Shown: positions 59,541-64,000 of the stretch, piece after piece
How positions within the stretch are numbered: the stretch's first letter is position 1
How the letters are laid out: each line of letters opens with the position of its first letter
Source of the DNA: Golubevia sp. BC0850
Taxonomy: Eukaryota > Basidiomycota > Exobasidiomycetes > Golubeviales > Golubeviaceae
Length of the DNA stretch: 64,000 bases
Assembly: GCA_012976225.1 (NCBI GenBank)
Contig: JAAVVG010000005.1
Location: 62,001 to 126,000 of the forward strand
Direction of reading: 5' to 3'
The notes under the pieces: generated by a model
The model's database searches: none
What the model saw: only the letters and a program-made list of their open reading frames with translations
What the model was told of the DNA's origin: nothing
Program-made: the position numbers and the translations under genes

Positions 59541-59681
59541 AAATGGCTGGTCAGCCGACCTTGGGACACAAAGTTGGGAAAAGAGCAGTGCCCAATTCGA
59601 ATCAGTCGAGCTCCTTCCGCCACTTGATAGGTTGCTCGCTTCTGTATTTGTACCTTTTTTTCAATTCATTTCATTGCATGA
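59541..59681. other. intergenic, CUE3 3' side
   Basis: About 140 bp between the P450 remnant and the CUE3-like stop; no gene seen. Confidence 0.4.
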
Positions 59682-62181
59682 TTACAAGCCGCCAGTTCCA
59701 GCCCCTCCTCTCGCCACCTTCTTGTCGAATCCTCTCTGTCTAGCCGAATTTCCTCTCTTCTCTTTCTGTCTTGCTCCTCTATCATTTCCGCTGTTCGTTC
59801 CTCTTCCACGCGTCGCTCCTCCACGTTCACCGCCAGCTCCACCTCTAGAAGAGCCTGATTCCGCACCTCCTCTTCCTCCTCTGGGAAGTCTTCCACCTCT
59901 ACCCCTGTCAGGACCAAATCTCGATCCTTCATCGTCCAAAGAAGGTTGAGAAGGAGCAGAAGCTCTGTTGAGGTTGGGAGCTAGAAGGTCGTTGGACGTA
60001 GATAAGAGCTTGTCCTTACGAGGCTGTGGCGGAAAGAGGAGAGAGGACAGAGGAAGGTGGAAAATGTCAGTCGAAGAATCCAAAGAAAAGGTGTCCGACT
60101 TGTTCTCAAGTCTCATCGCGAAAAGCGCATATAATCACATTCCTATTGAACATCGTAGCCCAAGATTCGACTCTGTGATCATCCCACCCTCCACCCAGTT
60201 CCAGAAGCAGATTCTTTCGATCCTTCGATTTTCTGGCATCTTTGCTAAAGAGACCTTCACCCAGAGTAGACCAAGCCTTGACCAAGATTCTCTCGTCACT
60301 TCTTTCTCTTTCGACATTTGAAGCGGAATTTGCAGGTGGCAGAGAGGAAGAGGGAGCTGAGGCTGGTACCCCCTTTCCTTCCATTGCGGTCAGATCGTCT
60401 TGCTCTGAGTCTTCCTCGTCACTTAGATCTTCCAGTCTTCGAGTCCAATCTCTAGCCTGGCCATTTGGACCTCCAAGAGTTGAGATTCCTTGTCTCCTGT
60501 GAATACCCTTGGGTTCGAAATCCTCCTCCTCCTCCAACTCTTCTTCGAATCCAACTTCTTGACCAATCTGGTAGCCTCGCCCGGCTCCGTTTCCTTCTTC
60601 TAGATCCCATTCTTCTTCTAGCTGTTCTCGCTCTTGAGCTTCGACTCTAGCTAGAATTTGAGCCTTCAGATCGTTTGACATTGCGGTCTCTTCGGCAGTA
60701 GGTTGAGCAGAGCCACCCCATCGCAGTCTTGACATGTCCAAAGGTTGCTCATCGAAGACGTTCGCTCTTGAGGGGATCGGATTCCGAGAAGTTGAGGTAT
60801 TGAATGGAGGCGGAGTTGGAGATCTCATCTCTTGCACTACTTCTAGTGTTTCTTCGACTGGAAGACCACTTTCATTTTCTTCCTCGTCTAGCAGCATCTG
60901 AACCACCTCTTCGCCTGACTTTCCCTGGTATCTTCCAGCTACCAGTCTCTTCCTCAACCCAAGCTCCCCTTCTGTACCTTCACTGAGATGTGGTAGGATG
61001 GCGGAAACTAGATCCAGAAGTTCAGGATCGACGTTGAAGTCTTGGTTGGACTCTGTGGCTCTGGCCTTCCCTTTTCCTTTCTTTTTAGCAGAGGATCCGT
61101 TTCCTGGACCACGTAGAGCTAGAGTAGTCTGAGCTTCCGATTTGAGAGCATCCCAAGCAGGACCAGAAAATCGAGGGGTAGGTAGAGATGAAGTTGAGGT
61201 TGGAGGCGATCCGACTGCTACTAAGGCTGCGTGAGCTTCCTCTTTGACTTTGGAGATTATTTGAAGAGAGCTTGAATCAGAGAAGGGATGAACTAGAGAA
61301 GCTGGAGATGATACTTGAAGGTCCGATAACAAAGATAAAGAGATTAGAGGAGATCGTAATTGAGGAGGAGGAGATGAGGTAGTTGATGAAGAAGAGAGAA
61401 GTTTGAGGAGCTTGGAGAAAGATGCGGGACTTGCTTTGGTCTTGAATAGTTGAAGTAGAGGTTTGAAGACTTGGAGAATTTCGAACTTGATATTTAGCCA
61501 ACTCGTAACCCATGGTGAAGAAGCTTGCAAGCTTTGCTGGCTGAAGGATTGCCAGCCTCTTTCAGCTGCGATAGTAGGAAGTACTGAGTCGTAAACCTCC
61601 TTGAGAGTTGCGACCATAGAAATAATCTCCTCTCCGTCTATTTCTACCATCTGAAAGATAGCTCCGAGTCTGGAGGTTACTCTAGTAGCTCGTAGGACAG
61701 TTTGAAGTAATTCGATAGATGGTGAAGCTTGGAGTTGGTTGATTGCATTCCTTAGAGATGCCCCTACGGATACCAAGATATTACTGGCTTTATCTGAATT
61801 CATCAATCTACTAATCGCTCTACGTACTGATTTGGGATAAACAGCATCTCCAGCCAGACAGAGGTCCAAGCAGCTCAGCTCTTCCTCCAATTGGCTTACG
61901 ACTCCTCCTCCTCTTTTCCCGCCCGCTGCTACCTGTTCCTTCAGATCCAACAAATGAGAGATCAGACCGAGACTTGATTTGGTTGCATGCTTTTGAGCTG
62001 GGTTGAGCAGAGGGGAGGCTTGACTGATCGAAGAGCTAGCTAGACTCTGAAGAGTGGAGAGTAGAAGTGAGATCAACGCTTGTCCATGATGAGAGTCTAA
62101 GATTGGTCCAAGTTCTGAGAGAGGGATGGAACTGAAGTATTTGAAAAGCTCGTTGACCTCTGAAGGTATTGATGAGTCCAT
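59682..62181 (-). CDS. CUE3: ribosome quality-control factor, CUE3/ASCC2-like
   Basis: Cue3 (human ASCC2) is the ubiquitin-binding subunit of the RQT complex that splits collided ribosomes. Exons 60139-62181 and 59682-60023 join in phase to 794 residues. The N-terminal helical region includes VRRAISRLMNSDKASNILVS, LQTVLRATRVTSRLGAIFQM and VVFPLLQ-like KFEILQVFKPLLQLFKTK. The CUE domain is at about residues 380-425 (NVDPELLDLVSAILPHLSEG and EEVVQMLLDEEE). Near the C-terminus stands the family signature LVKAWSTLGEGLFSKDARKS then KNLLLELGGGWDDHRVESWA and MFNRNPRKDKLL, the last rebuilt across the intron. The tail is an RGG-rich RNA-binding end (GDRGRGGRLPRGGRGGAES-type). The donor of the single intron is a less usual GTGATT. 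Confidence 0.82.
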
Positions 62182-62376
62182 CTTGAAGCTTGAAGGAGAG
62201 GATGAGGTGGGTGGGATGCAAGGAAGAGTAGGAACTTCTCTCCTCTCTCGATAGTGTAGTCACACACCCAGCCGAAGTCCAGCGTAAAGAAAGCAAATGT
62301 ATTCAATGTACGTAGTATATCTAGAATCAGCATTCTCCCTCCACTTTCAAGTTCTTTTCCTTCATTCTCGAATTTC
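62182..62376. other. intergenic, CUE3 promoter and SOD2 3' end
   Basis: About 195 bp between two leftward genes. No gene seen. Confidence 0.5.
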
Positions 62377-63459
62377 TCAAGCTTGCTTCATTCTCTCCTC
62401 TGCCTTTGCGAAGTTGATAACCTCCCAAATAGCCTTGAAGTAATCAGCCTTGACATTCTTGTATTGGAGGTAGAAAGCGTGTTCCCATGCATCAACTCCA
62501 ATGAGTGGAATGTGAGCTGGAGAAGAGAGAAAGATAAGAAGATTCATGATCAGCCCTGGTACATCTTCCTGTCGATCTCCCTTCACCCTCGAACCTTCCC
62601 AAACCAAACTCACAAAGTAAAGGATCTTGGTTGGCAGTGGTGATAATGTCGAGCTTCTGTGTAGCTGGGTTCAATCCCAACCAACCCCAACCACTTCCTT
62701 GAATTCCAGCCAATTGAGCATTGAACTTGGTCTTGAGCTGATCTAGTCCACCGAAATCACGATCGATTGCATCCTTGAGAGCTCCATCTTTGAGCTCACC
62801 TCCTCCGTTCTTGGAAGGAGCAAGGTTCTGCCAGAAGAGTGAGTGGTTGACATGTCCTAAGTGGAGAGAGGAGAAGGAGATGGGAGTCAGGACTCGACTC
62901 CTCTACGTTTTCCTCATTAGAAAAGAAGCACTGGATTGAAACAAGATTCTGCAATCTATTGAAATCCTCTTATCGCGCACAGCCAGACAAACCATCCTTG
63001 AACTGCCCTTTGCCTCTGCTCCTTCTGGACTCACCTCCTCCGTTGAAGTTGATGGCTTTTTGAGTTGCGATACAAGTCTTGACATCATTGTTCTTCAAAG
63101 CTTCCTGTAGAGTCTCTTCAGCTTGGTTGAGGCCATTGACATAGGTTTGGTGGTGCTTTTGGTGATGAAGCTCCATGATCTGCCCAGAGATGGAAGGTTC
63201 GAGGGCCTGTAGGAGAGAGGGGAGAATGAAGGATCGATCGTCAGACGATTCTAGAAGATAGAAGGAAATTCAGTCCCTTCAAGACAAAAGAAGTGAAACA
63301 GTAGAGCGGTCTACTCACGCCGAAGTCATATGGAAGGTCAGGAAGAGTGTGCTTTCCTCTAGCTCCCATCATGGCGATGGTTGCAGATCTTGAAGCATTG
63401 AGAGCTCCAGAGGAACGTAGAGCAGAGCTTGAAGTCACACGAAGAGCGTTTCCGATCAT
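62377..63459 (-). CDS. SOD2: mitochondrial manganese superoxide dismutase
   Basis: Removes superoxide in the mitochondrial matrix. Exons 63319-63459, 63035-63206, 62614-62856 and 62377-62516 give 231 residues in phase. The N-terminus ([20 protein letters not shown]) is a typical matrix signal, then the mature protein from about [20 protein letters not shown]. Metal ligands: His in KHTLP, His in [13 protein letters not shown], and Asp and His in [31 protein letters not shown] is also standard. The signature reads DAWEHAFY rather than the more frequent DVWEHAYY, within the tolerated range. The spacing and GSG-W-W region favour Mn over Fe. Confidence 0.95.
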
Positions 63460-63703
63460 TTTGTGTTGTGTTGGAGAGGTTGGGAATGAAAAGAGGTTAT
63501 GGGAGTTTTAGTCCTTTGAGGTGGAGCTTGAGACTCTCGCACTGGCCATTCAAATTGACACTGAGATGGACTTCAATAGCTCCAATCCGAAGATAGGTTT
63601 AGAAATCAGTTTTCATTTCACTATTCCAATTCAAAGTCGGTGTCTGTCTGATTACATGGAGGCAAAAAGCAAGCAGTCGGGAAAAGTAGGGGATACAGCA
63701 TCT
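63460..63703. other. intergenic, SOD2 promoter
   Basis: About 240 bp upstream of SOD2 and downstream of the rightmost gene; no gene seen. Confidence 0.5.
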
Positions 63704-64000
63704 TTACTTGGCTTCCTCGCTTCCTGGCATTCTGTGAGAGATTAATTGAGGTAGTACCAGAAAGTAGAAGAATTGTCAGGGGTGGAGATCGTACCAAGGA
63801 CTGCTTTGTTGCGTGTCGATTTCGAAAGATGCTTCTGAAGAGAGCTCCGAAGAGACCGAGGTGTTTCTTTTCCTATTCTGAACTCACCCAACGACTTTGG
63901 ACTGTCCGTGGAAGTTCCAACCCTTGCTGAAGGAAGGAGAGATCTTGTCAGAGAAGAGATGCAGTCCAACTGGTGGCAGGGATTCGAAGTCATCAATGCT
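63704..64000 (-). CDS. C-terminus of an unknown gene, 5' part outside window
   Basis: On the minus strand from the window edge a frame reads SIDDFESLPPVGLHLFSDKI and continues to HGQSKVVG, reaching a GTGAGT donor at 63887. A CTCACAG acceptor at 63732 then gives MPGSEEAK and a stop in phase, with exons 63888-64000 and 63704-63731. The intron is 156 bp. I do not recognise the protein; the tail alone is too short to place. The clean splice pair is the evidence for a gene. Confidence 0.45.

Noticed and set aside
1-64000. CRISPR arrays, integrated viruses, LTR elements or DNA transposons
   Set aside because: I saw no spaced repeats, reverse transcriptase, integrase, capsid or transposase motifs and no long terminal repeats in any frame.

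Overview
The window looks like a piece of nuclear chromosome from a basidiomycete fungus. Genes are dense and lie on both strands. They are cut by several short GT-AG introns each (mostly 50-300 bp), and the proteins contain long Ser/Thr/Asn/Pro-rich stretches. The content is typically fungal: elongation factor 3, a DUG2-type glutathione-degrading peptidase, an ILV1 threonine deaminase and a SHE3-like coiled-coil protein. Intron density and the SNX3 and SHE3-like sequences suggest Basidiomycota, perhaps Pucciniomycotina, but I cannot fix the genus. I rebuilt exon structures by hand from splice sites and reading-frame phase.

Layout. 1-3421 (-): 5' part of a TFIIIC B-block-binding subunit. 3714-4392 (+): small unknown gene. 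5303-6319 (+): elongin C. 6.3-11.5 kb: a gene-poor stretch holding one unrecognised multi-exon gene (8516-9901) and a 243-bp nearly identical copy of the first exon of DUG2, whose parent lies at 48.3 kb. 11492-14088 (-): calnexin. 14310-16433 (+): conserved-looking unknown. 17573-18895 (+): alpha/beta hydrolase. 19177-20847 (-): GNAT acetyltransferase. 21010-22484 (+): SNX3/GRD19 sorting nexin. 23144-26124 (+): SHE3-like coiled-coil protein. 26611-29408 (-): mitochondrial PPR protein. 29426-30453 (+): APS kinase. 30946-32061 (-): HAD phosphatase. 32177-37133 (+): FGAM synthase. 37595-40252 (-): DPH2. 40310-42986 (+): threonine deaminase. 43367-44550 (+): AIM6-like phosphodiesterase. 44792-48556 (-): DUG2. 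48919-52753 (-): eEF3, with a probable 5'-UTR intron. 54098-55046 (+): SRP14. 55309-57049 (-): protein kinase. 57330-59540 (+): decayed cytochrome P450 carrying a perfect 25-bp palindrome. 59682-62181 (-): CUE3/ASCC2-like ribosome quality-control factor. 62377-63459 (-): mitochondrial Mn superoxide dismutase. 63704-64000 (-): tail of an unknown gene.

Most genes are housekeeping. DPH2 and eEF3 both bear on eEF2-dependent elongation; CUE3, SRP14 and TFIIIC add ribosome quality control, protein targeting and Pol III transcription. MET14 and DUG2 both touch sulfur and glutathione economy. I see no operon-like functional cluster, no transposon, no tRNA and no clear new multi-gene system. The most unusual items are the DUG2 exon copy, the fold-back palindrome inside the dying P450, a Cys-rich insertion in DPH2, a divergent segment in APS kinase, and the microexon-rich unknown gene.
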